This document shows positions 17,079 through 26,450 of a stretch of DNA of 64,000 nucleotides, in pieces. Location: contig NZ_LR130844.1 in assembly GCF_900626155.1 (NCBI RefSeq), positions 1,382,879 to 1,446,878 of the forward strand, read 5' to 3'. Below the pieces are notes generated by a model. That model made no database searches. It was not told where the DNA came from and saw nothing but the letters and a program-made list of their open reading frames with translations. This DNA comes from Anaerococcus vaginimassiliensis. GTDB lineage: Bacteria > Bacillota > Clostridia > Tissierellales > Peptoniphilaceae. The position numbers were made by a program, and so were the translations under genes. The stretch's first letter is position 1, and every line of letters begins with the position of its first letter.

Positions 17079-17783
17079 TTATTTAAAAAATAAACTTACT
17101 ATAGGATACAAGATAACTTGATGGATCAAATATATAGGCATAGAATACCTGCCGATTTTGGCGAGCGAACTATCTGTTCCATATTTATTGTAAAAGCTTT
17201 TCTCATGTAGTAAATTTCCTAAGCTTATACCAGAAAAATAGGCAAATATCCAAGGAATTATAGGAAAATAATCTGCTGATACAAACTTATCAGATGGAAA
17301 ACCTAGTGGGAATATATTTTTTTCATATAGATGATTAAAAAAACTTACATCAATCAAACTATTTCTTGGAATATTATAAGTTAAAGCGAAAAAAATCAAA
17401 AATACAAAAATCATTTTCTTGGAGAAAATTTTATCATTCTTAATTATTCCTCCTATAATCATGGATAAACCCAATCCATTCATAACACCCCATACAATAA
17501 ATTGATCTCTTGCAAAGATAAATGTCGCAATACTTATGAGTACTCCAATTATACTAGTCTTTATTCCTCTTTTAATATTTTTTTTAACTGGTAACAAAGT
17601 TGATGTTATACCCGAAATTATAAAAAAGGATAAGGCAATAGATAATTGCCACACCTTATTAAGAAGGGTGCCATTATACCAACTAATTTCCCTAAAAAAA
17701 TTAATATTGTACATCAAATGAAAGAGAACCATGGATATAATTGTAAGTCCTCTTATTTTATCTAAATTATATATTCTTTTCAT
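17079..17783 (-). CDS. DUF1624 (HGSNAT-like) membrane protein
   Basis: A 234-residue polytopic membrane protein. It starts MKRIYNLDKIRGLTIISMVLFH, the typical opening of the heparan-alpha-glucosaminide acetyltransferase catalytic-like domain (DUF1624), with the conserved D-x-x-R-G and the histidine of the first helix. Six to seven transmembrane helices follow. Relatives may acetylate sugars across the membrane using acetyl-CoA; the substrate is unknown here. A TGG-TATAAT promoter lies 17-25 nt upstream on the minus strand. It converges on the DUF4230 gene. Confidence 0.75.
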   Translation of the reverse strand: MKRIYNLDKIRGLTIISMVLFHLMYNINFFREISWYNGTLLNKVWQLSIALSFFIISGITSTLLPVKKNIKRGIKTSIIGVLISIATFIFARDQFIVWGVMNGLGLSMIIGGIIKNDKIFSKKMIFVFLIFFALTYNIPRNSLIDVSFFNHLYEKNIFPLGFPSDKFVSADYFPIIPWIFAYFSGISLGNLLHEKSFYNKYGTDSSLAKIGRYSMPIYLIHQVILYPIVSLFFK

Positions 17784-17799
17784 AAAAACCTCTTATATA

Positions 17800-17808
17800 A
17801 TTATACCA
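17800..17808 (-). promoter_or_regulatory. Extended -10 promoter for the DUF1624 gene
   Basis: On the minus strand this reads TGG-TATAAT, 17 nt from the ATG, with AGAGG as ribosome-binding site. Confidence 0.5.
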
Positions 17809-17831
17809 TTTTGACAAATGACAGTTAACTC

Positions 17832-17860
17832 TTGCTCTAATTCGTTTTATTACTTATAAT
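17832..17860 (+). promoter_or_regulatory. Promoter for folC
   Basis: TTGCTC (17832-17837), a 17-nt spacer and TATAAT (17855-17860). The ribosome-binding site GGAGGG follows at 17870-17875. Confidence 0.55.
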
Positions 17861-17879
17861 AAACTTAGCGGAGGGACAG

Positions 17880-19148
17880 ATGAAAAACTTTGATGATTAT
17901 TATAAATATATAATTAATAGGGGTTCTACTGGTGGCAAGCATACTTTAGATAAAATTAGATTGCTTTTAGCTGAGTTTGATAATCCACAAGATAAAATAG
18001 AAGTAATACACATAGCGGGGACTAACGGCAAGGGATCTACAGCTAATATGATAGCTAATACTTTGTCAAGGAAAAACAAGGTTGGTTTATTTACATCTCC
18101 ATATATGACTAAGATTAATGAAGCTATATCTATAAATGGTGTAAATATAAGTGATGAGTATTTAATGAATATAATTGATAGGCTAAGAGGTCCAATAGAT
18201 GAACTAGATAAAAAAGGCTATCATAATTCATATTTTGAAGTACTAACAGCCATAATGTATATATATTTCAAAGAGCAAAATGTCGATGTAGCTATAATAG
18301 AAGTAGGTCTTGGTGGTAGCCTTGATTCAACTAACATAATTAAAAATCCATTAGCCGCAGTTATAACTACAATATCTAAAGATCACATACAAATTCTAGG
18401 TAATTCTTTAGTTGAAATAGCTAATAATAAAGCTGGAATAATTAAAAATAATAGCCAAGTATTTTTGTATCCTAAAGAGGGTGAAGTAAGGAAAGTTTTT
18501 TATGATAAAGCTAATGAAACATCTAGTCAAATGCATACTTTTTCTAAAGATGAAATTGATATTATAAAAAATGGACCTGATCTTAATGAATTTTCCTTTA
18601 GGTCTTATAAAAATATTAAGACAAAGCTAATTGGAAACCATCAAATATATAACGCTGCAACAGCTTTAATGGTTATAGATTTTTTTAAGGATAAATTTAA
18701 TTTAACTGATGAAGATATTTATAAGGGAATGTTAGAAGCTAAAAATCCAGGAAGATTGCAATTAATATCAACTAATCCAAGAATTTTGGTAGATGGATCT
18801 CATAACAAAGAAGCCATAGATGCTTTAGCTAGCTCAATTAAAAACTATAATTACGATAAATTGATTGTTGGCTTCTCAATATTAGAAGATAAAGACTATA
18901 CTTATGTAATTGATAAATTAACTAGTATAGCTGATGAAGTTGTAGTAACTGAAATAACAGAAAATCCTAGAGCATTCGAATTGGATAAGTTGTACTCTTT
19001 AGTTAAAAGTAAACTACCAAATACCATTAGCATAAAAGATAATATGGAAGCTTTTGAATACACAAAAAATACTGCAAATGAAAATGACTTGGTCGTTTGG
19101 TGTGGGTCTTTGTATTTGGTAGGAGATATTTTAAAATACAATAGTTGA
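17880..19148 (+). CDS. folC: Folylpolyglutamate synthase / dihydrofolate synthase
   Basis: A 422-residue Mur-ligase-fold enzyme. VIHIAGTNGKGSTANMIA (about residues 41-58) is the P-loop, and RILVDGSHNKEAI the C-terminal domain motif. It adds glutamates to folates in the cytoplasm, and in many Firmicutes also glutamylates dihydropteroate. Whether it is bifunctional cannot be decided here; no fol biosynthesis genes are adjacent. The GGAGGG site is 4 nt from the ATG. It converges with a helicase gene and shares the terminator hairpin at 19153. Confidence 0.93.
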   Translation: MKNFDDYYKYIINRGSTGGKHTLDKIRLLLAEFDNPQDKIEVIHIAGTNGKGSTANMIANTLSRKNKVGLFTSPYMTKINEAISINGVNISDEYLMNIIDRLRGPIDELDKKGYHNSYFEVLTAIMYIYFKEQNVDVAIIEVGLGGSLDSTNIIKNPLAAVITTISKDHIQILGNSLVEIANNKAGIIKNNSQVFLYPKEGEVRKVFYDKANETSSQMHTFSKDEIDIIKNGPDLNEFSFRSYKNIKTKLIGNHQIYNAATALMVIDFFKDKFNLTDEDIYKGMLEAKNPGRLQLISTNPRILVDGSHNKEAIDALASSIKNYNYDKLIVGFSILEDKDYTYVIDKLTSIADEVVVTEITENPRAFELDKLYSLVKSKLPNTISIKDNMEAFEYTKNTANENDLVVWCGSLYLVGDILKYNS

Positions 19149-19152
19149 AAGC

Positions 19153-19184
19153 GTTAAGTCCCTAAATTATTTTAGGGACTTAAC
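19153..19184. terminator. Bidirectional hairpin between folC and helicase
   Basis: A perfect 14-bp stem, GTTAAGTCCCTAAA (19153-19166) with TTTAGGGACTTAAC (19171-19184), around the loop TTAT. The TAA stop codon of the minus-strand helicase lies in the loop, and the last codons of the helicase form one arm. It has only a poor T tract on the plus side. Confidence 0.7.
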
Positions 19185-20960
19185 TTCATTTACAAATATT
19201 GAAGGATTTAGGTTTATACCTGATCTTTTCTTTATAGAAAGTAAAAACAATTCCTTCTTTGCTCTTGTCATTGCCACATACATAACTCGTCTTTCTTCTT
19301 CTAAATTTTTATTATAATCATCACCGTCACCAATCATAGGAAATTCATTTTCGTTTAAGTTTATTACAAACACCTTATCATATTCAAGTCCCTTGGATTT
19401 ATGGATGCTAGATAAAATTATATTAGAATTATTGTTGTTTATATATCTATTAAGATTATTCACTTTATCTTCAAAGTCCTTTTTATCATTCAAATCTTTT
19501 GTAAAGTTTACGAGAGACTCAACGAAAAGATCTTTATTTACAACTTCTTCCTTATATCTTTTTGAAAAGTTACTTATATATGATTTATATCCGAGATATT
19601 TATAGATAAATGATATCTTTTTACTTAGAATTAAATTTCTTATATGTTTTAGTTCTTTTTCTGTTTTAATTAAGGCATCTATTTTATAATCATCAATTTC
19701 TGAACTATAGTAAAAATCAAAAACATCCTGATTAATTGGTTTAAATTCAAGTTTTAAAATATCTTCTTTAGATAAAAATGTTCCGATTTTATAATATATT
19801 TCTTTAAAGATTTCAGTTTTAGAAAAATCATTTGAAAACTCAATTATATCGAAAAAATCTTCTATGATTTTAGACTCTAAAAAATAAGGATCAGATATTT
19901 TGAGGTTAAAATCAATTCCATCTTCCATAAAAAACGAAATCATATTTAGGGCTTGGATATTATTTCTAAATAAAATAGCACATTTATAATCAGTTGAGAT
20001 ATTTTTTCTAATAAATTTATATTGATCGTAAACATTTTTAAAAGATTTTGTAGTAATATTAGAATTGAAAGTGTTATTGGTATATAAATCTTTTTTGTAT
20101 CTAAAATTATTTTTATCAATGAATCTACTAGAAATATCTACAATATTTTTACCAGACCTATGGTTTTCATTTAATATTATAGTTTTTGACTCTGTATATA
20201 TGTTTTTGAAATTTAATAAATAAGAAATATCAGAAGCTCTAAAAGAATAAATAGATTGGTCATCATCGGCTACGATCATCAAATTATTATTTGGAGCTGC
20301 AATCTTTTCTATTATTTTAAATTGTATTAGTGAAGTATCTTGACCTTCATCAACTTGAATGTACCTATATTTATTTCTAATAGAATTTAAAAGATTTTTA
20401 TCATTTTCTATTAATTTTAGAGCTATAACTTGCATATCGTCAAAATCCATATAGAAATTTTTAATCTTAAAGTTTTCGTAGGCTCTATATATTTTAACAC
20501 ACTCTTTGACTTTAGAATTTTTGAGATAATTTTCATTAAGCATTGCGTTTTTCATATATGAAATATCCTTAAAAAACTCCTTAAGATCTTCATTTGTGAT
20601 TTTTTTATTATTAAGTCTATAATAAATATTTCTGATTAAATCATACTTACTATAGAGGTCATCTGTTTCAAGTAGCCTCAAACTTCTATTATTCTTTTTT
20701 AAGTAATTTCTAATAATCAAATAGCAAAAGGCGTGGATAGTCATAAAGTTAGTTTCTTTTCCATCATATCTTTCCTCCATGTCTATAGCTTGATTTTTAG
20801 AAAAAGTTACAGTTAAGATATGAGCTGGATCAATTATCTTTGATAAATTTTCAATTCTATGAAGAAGCATAGTGGTTTTTCCTGCTCCTGGCCCTGCCAA
20901 TACTAAAATTGGACCGTCTATGTGATTTGCTGCTAAATTTTGTTGGTTAGTTAAATTCAT
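19167..20960 (-). CDS. UvrD/PcrA-like superfamily 1 DNA helicase
   Basis: A 597-residue SF1A helicase. Motifs in order: Q motif near NLTNQQNLAAN, Walker A LAGPGAGKTTMLLHRI (residues 21-36), Ia TVTFSKNQAIDM, Walker B VDEGQD (Phe of the usual DEFQD replaced by Gly), III VADDDQSIYSFRASD, IV LNENHRS, V SSIHKSKGLEYDKVFV, VI VAMTRAKKELFLLS. It is shorter than PcrA (about 720), lacking the long C-terminal tail that contacts RNA polymerase. Such helicases unwind DNA 3'-5' in repair or conflict resolution. Its stop is inside the shared terminator hairpin. Confidence 0.88.
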   Translation of the reverse strand: MNLTNQQNLAANHIDGPILVLAGPGAGKTTMLLHRIENLSKIIDPAHILTVTFSKNQAIDMEERYDGKETNFMTIHAFCYLIIRNYLKKNNRSLRLLETDDLYSKYDLIRNIYYRLNNKKITNEDLKEFFKDISYMKNAMLNENYLKNSKVKECVKIYRAYENFKIKNFYMDFDDMQVIALKLIENDKNLLNSIRNKYRYIQVDEGQDTSLIQFKIIEKIAAPNNNLMIVADDDQSIYSFRASDISYLLNFKNIYTESKTIILNENHRSGKNIVDISSRFIDKNNFRYKKDLYTNNTFNSNITTKSFKNVYDQYKFIRKNISTDYKCAILFRNNIQALNMISFFMEDGIDFNLKISDPYFLESKIIEDFFDIIEFSNDFSKTEIFKEIYYKIGTFLSKEDILKLEFKPINQDVFDFYYSSEIDDYKIDALIKTEKELKHIRNLILSKKISFIYKYLGYKSYISNFSKRYKEEVVNKDLFVESLVNFTKDLNDKKDFEDKVNNLNRYINNNNSNIILSSIHKSKGLEYDKVFVINLNENEFPMIGDGDDYNKNLEEERRVMYVAMTRAKKELFLLSIKKRSGINLNPSIFVNEVKSLK

Positions 20961-21036
20961 ATCTTTATTTTATCATATTAATTTTTTTAAATATATGTTA
21001 AAATATAATAAGAAGAAAAAATAGATGGGGGATATA

Positions 21037-21834
21037 ATGCTAACACAAAATTTTTTGAAATCTAGAACTTCAACAAGAGACTTTAAAGAAGAAAAAATAC
21101 AAGATATAACTTTAGAAAAATTAAACAAAGCAATGCTTAAGTCAGTGGAAAATCACGGCAAAGATGATATCAAATTCATTTTGATAGAAAATGGAGAAGA
21201 CGTTTACCAAAAACTTCAAGGACTAGCTGGCTACCAAGGTGTAATGATAAATGCTCCTTCATACATTGCTTTAAATACTTTAAACGAAGAACCTGCTACA
21301 TATGTAAAAGCAGCTTATGCTATGGAAGAGCTTATTACAACATTAAATGAATTAAACTTAGGAAACTGCTGGATAACTGTAGAAGATGTTGATGATGAAA
21401 CTAAAAAATCAGCTATAGGCTATGACAATGGCGATGTATCTATACTCCTTGCTATAGGAAATCCAGTTGATGGAAGCGAAAGAGAACATAGATATGACGA
21501 TAGATTAGCTAACTCTGATTTAGTATTTATTGACAATCTAAATACACCAGCAAGTGATGAAGACTTGGAACAAAGGGGTCTAAACGTTATATTTGATTAT
21601 GCGAAATACGCTCCATCAGCATATAACTCTCAACCATGGAGATTTTTGGTAGAGGATGATAACTTATCAATTTATATCAAAGATTTTAAAGGAAATGTAA
21701 ATCTAATAGATGCAGGTATAATAATGTATTATGTAGATGAACTAGGAAAATCAATTTCATCAAACAGTAACTGGGACATAAAACCTGTTATAGATGGAAG
21801 TGAATATACCTATATAGCTACAAAAAAACTATAG
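21037..21834 (+). CDS. Nitroreductase family protein
   Basis: A 265-residue FMN-dependent nitroreductase-fold protein. It opens with KSRTSTRDF, the typical R-R-S-x-R-x-[FY]-like FMN-phosphate contact; YAPSAYNSQPWRFLV is the classical S-x-x-N-x-Q-P-W/F flavin motif, here located in the C-terminal half (near residue 195). This order, with the N-terminal half carrying GNCWITVEDVDDE, resembles the two-lobe 'nitroreductase family' fusions in clostridia. Substrate unknown. I chose ATG 21037, which is preceded by GGGGGA; the in-frame ATG at 21025 overlaps that site. Confidence 0.82.
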   Translation: MLTQNFLKSRTSTRDFKEEKIQDITLEKLNKAMLKSVENHGKDDIKFILIENGEDVYQKLQGLAGYQGVMINAPSYIALNTLNEEPATYVKAAYAMEELITTLNELNLGNCWITVEDVDDETKKSAIGYDNGDVSILLAIGNPVDGSEREHRYDDRLANSDLVFIDNLNTPASDEDLEQRGLNVIFDYAKYAPSAYNSQPWRFLVEDDNLSIYIKDFKGNVNLIDAGIIMYYVDELGKSISSNSNWDIKPVIDGSEYTYIATKKL

Positions 21835-21863
21835 AATAATGGACGCTTAAGCGTCCTTATTTT
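21835..21863 (+). terminator. Terminator between nitroreductase and map
   Basis: GGACGCTT/AAGCGTCC is a perfect 8-bp stem with no spare loop, extended by AATAA...TTATT, then TTATTTT. It ends 4 nt before the AAAGG ribosome-binding site of map. Confidence 0.75.
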
Positions 21864-21879
21864 GATGAAAGGATTTAAA

Positions 21880-22698
21880 TTGATTAGATTATATACTGAA
21901 AAAGATTTTGAGAAAATGAGGAAATCGGCAGAAATACTTTGTCAAACACACCTAGCTCTTGGAGAGCTTATTAGACCAGGTATTACTACCTTACAATTAG
22001 ATAAATTTGCTAACGAGTTTATTACAAAACACAAAAAGGCTATTCCTGCTCAGCTTGGTTATGGCGGATTTCCTTATACACTTTGTATATCAGTAAACGA
22101 TGAAATATGCCATGGCTATCCTACAGATTATGTCCTAAAAGAAGGAGATATTGTTTCAATTGATAACGTGATCGACTTAAATGGTGGACTTGCCGATTCT
22201 TGTTGGACATATACAGTTGGTAAGATGACAGAAGAAGATCAAAGGCTCGTAGATGTAGATTTAGAAGCTCTAAATAGAGGAGTGAATGCAGCCGTAGTTG
22301 GCAATAGAATAGGTGATATAGGTCATGCTATCCAAGAATATGCAGAAGTAGAAAATGGATTTTCTGTTATAAGAGATTTCATAGGTCATGGAATTGGTAA
22401 TGAAATGCACGAAGATCCTCAAGTGCCACACTATGGCAAGGCAGGAAGAGGTCCAAGAATAGAAGCTGGAATGGTATTTACAATTGAACCAATGATAGCG
22501 GCAGGTGATTGGAAGATGCAAGTAGATGATAATGGCTGGACAGCAAGGACAAGAGATGGCTCCAAATGTTCACAATTCGAACACCAACTTATAATTCATG
22601 AGGATGGTCCAGAAATTATTACAGATCAAAGCAAATATAAACTTACAGACGATGATGTCAAATTTATAAATATCTATAAAGAAAGACATAATTTGTAG
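21880..22698 (+). CDS. map: Type I methionine aminopeptidase
   Basis: A roughly 272-residue M24A methionine aminopeptidase. Metal ligands are visible: Asp in SIDNV, Asp in LADSCW, His in GHGIGNEMHEDP, Glu in TIEPMI, Glu in QFEHQLII. It removes the initiator Met from nascent proteins. The start is uncertain: TTG at 21880 has AAAGG 7 nt upstream and gives MIRLYTEKDFEKM, matching the family's start; ATG 21865 or TTG 21862 would lie nearly inside the terminator. The SCW variant near the second Asp is typical of some Firmicute MetAPs. Confidence 0.9.
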   Translation: MIRLYTEKDFEKMRKSAEILCQTHLALGELIRPGITTLQLDKFANEFITKHKKAIPAQLGYGGFPYTLCISVNDEICHGYPTDYVLKEGDIVSIDNVIDLNGGLADSCWTYTVGKMTEEDQRLVDVDLEALNRGVNAAVVGNRIGDIGHAIQEYAEVENGFSVIRDFIGHGIGNEMHEDPQVPHYGKAGRGPRIEAGMVFTIEPMIAAGDWKMQVDDNGWTARTRDGSKCSQFEHQLIIHEDGPEIITDQSKYKLTDDDVKFINIYKERHNL

Positions 22699-22743
22699 AT
22701 TTATCGGTTTTATTTGATAAAAATATTAAACTTTATTTTATTT

Positions 22744-22776
22744 AAAAAACGCATGGAAGTTAACCATGCGCTTTTT
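22744..22776. terminator. Bidirectional terminator between map and tdk
   Basis: AAAAAA-CGCATGG (to 22756) pairs with CCATGCG (22764-22770) followed by CTTTTTT. A and T tracts on both sides let it serve both convergent genes. Confidence 0.85.
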
Positions 22777-23399
22777 TAATTTAATTCTTCAAGAGATATT
22801 TGATTTTTATATTTCTCACGTTCTTTCATTTTTTTGCTATAGCAAGACCTACAAAGTGGTTCATAGAGATCTTCTGAACCAATTTGAATTCTTGAGTCTT
22901 CAGCTGATTTTCTATATGAAGCCCAAGCGTCTTCTCCACAAGATGCGCAGATAGCATGATGCTTAACAAGCTCATCCGCAATTGGCATCAATTCCTTAAT
23001 TATTTCAAAAGGCTTTGTCATGTAGTCCATATCAAGACCGGATACAACCAAGGTAATATTCATACTCATGAGTTTGTTGAATATATCTATAACTTCATCA
23101 GGGTCATTTGGGAAAAATTGAACCTCATCTATACCTATTGAATCCACGTCATTGTTTTTTGCGTATTCTAAAATATCTTTTAAGTTCTCGACTTTTATAG
23201 CATCTAGCTCTAGATTATCATGGCTAACTATTTTTTTCTCATCGTCTCTACTATCAATTGATGGTTTAAAGGCAACTACATTGTATTTGGCGATTTTCAT
23301 CCTGTAAAGTTCTCTCCACAAAGATGTAGTTTTTCCAGAAAACATGGATCCAGTATGGACGATCAATCTGCCTTGTTGTTTCATTTTATTTCTATACAT
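22776..23399 (-). CDS. tdk: Thymidine kinase (type II)
   Basis: A 207-residue TK1-like kinase. VHTGSMFSGKTTSLWRE (near residue 14) is the P-loop, GIDEVQFF the Walker B-like segment, and CASCGEDAWAS...CRSC the structural zinc site. It phosphorylates thymidine in salvage. The ATG at 23399 overlaps the end of ychF by 8 nt; ATG 23384 is an alternative, and neither has a strong Shine-Dalgarno, so coupling to ychF translation is likely. Confidence 0.92.
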   Translation of the reverse strand: MYRNKMKQQGRLIVHTGSMFSGKTTSLWRELYRMKIAKYNVVAFKPSIDSRDDEKKIVSHDNLELDAIKVENLKDILEYAKNNDVDSIGIDEVQFFPNDPDEVIDIFNKLMSMNITLVVSGLDMDYMTKPFEIIKELMPIADELVKHHAICASCGEDAWASYRKSAEDSRIQIGSEDLYEPLCRSCYSKKMKEREKYKNQISLEELN

Positions 23400-24489
23400 T
23401 GAATTTAAAGTTGACTACATCGCCATCCTTCATGATATAGTCTTTTCCTTCCTGTCTTAGTAGGCCTTTTTCTCTGGCCTTATTTTCTGATCCAGAGTCT
23501 ACTAGGTCATCATATGATACAATTTCAGCTTTGATAAATCCTCTAGAAATATCAGAGTGGATTTTACCAGCTGCATCTACTGCCTTGGTCCCATTTGTGA
23601 TAGTCCAGGCCCTAGTTTCCATTTCGCCAGTTGTTAGGAATGAAATTAAGTTTAAAGTCTTATATGAATCTCTTATAACTTTATCAGTACCAGATTCTTC
23701 TAGACCTATCATTTCTAAAAATTCTTCTCTTTCTTCTTCACTTTCAATCTCAGATATTTCTTGCTCAATCTTAGCTGATACTATAGAAACTTCTGCGCCT
23801 TCATTTTTAGCAAAATCTCTTACTTTTTCAACGTAAGGATTTCCTTTTCCATCATTAGCAGCGTCTTCTTCGTTTACATTGCAAACATATATGATAGGCT
23901 TAGTGGATAAAAGTTGGTAGGCCTTTAATAATTTCTTTTCTTCATCATTTAAATCTAGAATTCTTGCTGATTTACCCTCTTCAAGAACAGCTTTTATTTT
24001 ATCTAATAGTTCAACTTCAGCTCTAACACTTTTATCACTTCTAGCAACTTTCCTTCTTTTTTCGACAACCTTATCTACAAGCTCTAAGTCAGAGAATATT
24101 AGCTCAAGATTGATAGTTTCAATATCTCTTAGTGGATCTACCGAACCGTCTACATGGGTTACGTTAGGATCATCAAAACATCTAAGAACTTCTACTATAG
24201 CGTCTGTTTCTCGAATGTTTGACAAGAACTTATTTCCTAGTCCTTCTCCTTTTGATGCTCCCTTTACTAGTCCTGCTATATCGTAAAATTCCACGACAGC
24301 TGGAACAATTTTCTTACTGTTTGACATCTCAGCTAATACATTTAAACGAGGGTCTGGCACGTTAACTAGGCCAACGTTTGGGTCGATTGTAGCAAAAGGA
24401 TAGTTTGCTATAAGGGCCCCTGCTTTTGTAATGGCATTAAATAATGTTGATTTTCCAACATTAGGCAAGCCAACAATTCCTAATTTCAT
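23392..24489 (-). CDS. ychF: Redox-regulated ATPase YchF (OLA1 family)
   Basis: A 365-residue Obg-family P-loop protein. GLPNVGKSTLFNAIT (residues 5-19) is G1; YDIAGLVKGASKGEGLGNKFL is G3; the G4 position reads NVNEED, the non-GTP variant that makes this family prefer ATP. A TGS domain closes the protein (KAREKGLLRQEGKDYIMKDGDVVNF). YchF binds ribosomes and influences translation and oxidative-stress responses. It is the first gene of a two-gene operon with tdk, behind a TTGATA-N16-TATAAT promoter on the minus strand. Confidence 0.95.
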   Translation of the reverse strand: MKLGIVGLPNVGKSTLFNAITKAGALIANYPFATIDPNVGLVNVPDPRLNVLAEMSNSKKIVPAVVEFYDIAGLVKGASKGEGLGNKFLSNIRETDAIVEVLRCFDDPNVTHVDGSVDPLRDIETINLELIFSDLELVDKVVEKRRKVARSDKSVRAEVELLDKIKAVLEEGKSARILDLNDEEKKLLKAYQLLSTKPIIYVCNVNEEDAANDGKGNPYVEKVRDFAKNEGAEVSIVSAKIEQEISEIESEEEREEFLEMIGLEESGTDKVIRDSYKTLNLISFLTTGEMETRAWTITNGTKAVDAAGKIHSDISRGFIKAEIVSYDDLVDSGSENKAREKGLLRQEGKDYIMKDGDVVNFKFNV

Positions 24490-24529
24490 ATAATCACTCC
24501 ATACACATTTTATTTTTCACAATGATAAT

Positions 24530-24557
24530 ATTATAATTGTTTTACTCGAAATATCAA
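24530..24557 (-). promoter_or_regulatory. Promoter for ychF-tdk
   Basis: On the minus strand, TTGATA (24552-24557), a 16-nt spacer and TATAAT (24530-24535). GGAG precedes the ychF ATG. Confidence 0.6.
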
Positions 24558-24680
24558 TTAATAAAAAACTTAGAAATGCTTTTAAATATTATTAAATAAT
24601 TCAAAAGATGAGTATATAATTTATTTATAATTAGTATAGTGTATTATAGAAGAATTATAAATTTCATAAGGAGAATTGTC

Positions 24681-26450
24681 ATGAATATCAATCAAAGAAT
24701 TGAAAAGTTAAGAGAGTTAATGAAAGATAGAAAAATTGATGCATATATTATATCAACTTCTGATCCTCATCAATCAGAATACTTGGCAGATTACTATAAG
24801 ACTAGAGAATTTATATCTGGTTTTACAGGATCAGCTGGAACTGCTTTAGTTACTATGGATGATGCTAAACTATGGACAGATAGCAGGTATTTCATCCAAG
24901 CTAGCAAAGAATTGAGAGCATCAGAGTTTGAACTTATGAAAATGGGTGTTGAAGGTGTACCAGATTTAATTGACTATTTGGATCAAAATATATCTGAGTT
25001 CGGTAAAATTGCTTTTGATGGCAAGTCCTATTCTGTAGAAGGCTATAAAAACCTAAGTGAAAATATGGGGGCAAGGATATTGATATCAGATGTTGACTAT
25101 ATTTCACAAATATGGACAGATAGACCAGAATTAAGTAATGATAAAGTCTGGATGATGGATGAGAAATATACTGGGGAGAGCTTAAGCGATAAAGTTGATA
25201 GACTTAGAGCTATCATGGAGTCTAACGGATATGATTATACATTTATTGGTGCTCCTGAGGATATTTGTTATCTTCTAAATCTAAGAGGAAATGATGTTGA
25301 TTATAATCCGGTTGTTTTATCTTATCTACTAATATCAAAAGACGATATTTCATTATGCATAGACGTAGATAAGCTAAGTGGCGAAGTTAGAGATTATTTA
25401 GATGAAAATAAAGTAAAAGTTTATTCATATGATTCAATTTATAAGTTATTAAAAAATATACCAGGTAAAAACAGAATATACTTAGATCTAGAGAGAACTA
25501 ATGTAGCTGTATATGATAGCATCAATGCAAATGTGAAAGTAACAATGGGAACAAATATTACAACTAGTATGAAAGCAGTAAAAACTGATACAGAGATTAA
25601 AAATATCAAGGATGCCTACATTAAAGATGGAGTTGCCTTAGTTAAGTTCTTTAATTGGCTAGAAGTTGGTGCAAAGACAGGTTCATTAAATGAATATTTA
25701 GCCAGCAACAAATTACAAGATTTAAGAAAAGAAGATGAATCTTATATTGAGGATTCTTTTGAAACCATTGCAGGATACAAGGAAAATGCAGCTATAGTTC
25801 ATTACGCACCTACTATTACAGGCTCAAAAACAATTAGAGATGAAGGAATGATATTAGTTGATTCAGGAGCTCATTACAGTGGTGGAACAACAGATATTAC
25901 TAGAACTGTTGCTTTGGGTAGGTTAACTGATGCTGAGAAAACTGATTATACCTTAGTATTAAAATCATTCTTAACATTATTCTTGGCAAAATTCAAGGAT
26001 AAAACAAGTGGTCAAAGGCTTGATGCAATAGCTAAATATCCATTGTGGCAAGCGGGAAAAGACTTCTTCCATGGAACAGGCCATGGAGTTGGATTTGTAT
26101 TGACGGTTCATGAAGGTCCACAAAGAATATCAGAAAGAGATAATACTGGATTTATAGTTAATATGACTACATCTATTGAGCCAGGATTATACATTGAAGG
26201 TTCGCATGGAATTAGGATAGAAAATGAAGCGTATGTTACAAGAGCCTATGAAAATGAATTCGGTAAATTCAATCAATTTGAAACGTTAACTTATGTACCA
26301 ATTGATACAAGACCAGTAAAAACAGAGTTGCTCAATAGAGATGAGATTGACTGGTTAAATAATTATAACAGTGAATGTTATGAAAAACTAAGTCCATATT
26401 TACAAGGACAAGATTTAGATTATTTGAAAGAGAGTTGTAAAGAAATTTGA
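24681..26450 (+). CDS. pepP: Xaa-Pro aminopeptidase (M24B)
   Basis: A roughly 589-residue, three-part aminopeptidase P: two creatinase-like N-terminal domains, then the M24 'pita-bread' domain (from about residue 300) and a short C-terminal extension, as in the eukaryote-like long APP1 class. Metal ligands: two Asp in VDSGAHYSGGTTDITRT, His in HGTGHGVG, Glu in SIEPGLY and Glu in IRIENEAYV. It cleaves the N-terminal residue before proline, useful for peptide fermentation. ATG 24681 is chosen for AAGGAG 7 nt upstream; the in-frame ATG at 24639 has no such site. The stop overlaps the uvrC TTG (TTGA). Confidence 0.93.
   Translation: MNINQRIEKLRELMKDRKIDAYIISTSDPHQSEYLADYYKTREFISGFTGSAGTALVTMDDAKLWTDSRYFIQASKELRASEFELMKMGVEGVPDLIDYLDQNISEFGKIAFDGKSYSVEGYKNLSENMGARILISDVDYISQIWTDRPELSNDKVWMMDEKYTGESLSDKVDRLRAIMESNGYDYTFIGAPEDICYLLNLRGNDVDYNPVVLSYLLISKDDISLCIDVDKLSGEVRDYLDENKVKVYSYDSIYKLLKNIPGKNRIYLDLERTNVAVYDSINANVKVTMGTNITTSMKAVKTDTEIKNIKDAYIKDGVALVKFFNWLEVGAKTGSLNEYLASNKLQDLRKEDESYIEDSFETIAGYKENAAIVHYAPTITGSKTIRDEGMILVDSGAHYSGGTTDITRTVALGRLTDAEKTDYTLVLKSFLTLFLAKFKDKTSGQRLDAIAKYPLWQAGKDFFHGTGHGVGFVLTVHEGPQRISERDNTGFIVNMTTSIEPGLYIEGSHGIRIENEAYVTRAYENEFGKFNQFETLTYVPIDTRPVKTELLNRDEIDWLNNYNSECYEKLSPYLQGQDLDYLKESCKEI

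Noticed and set aside
19144..19158. A good cre match (TTGAAAGCGTTAAGT) after folC
   Set aside because: Nine of ten fixed positions match, but it overlaps the folC stop and terminator with no promoter close by, so it is likely fortuitous.
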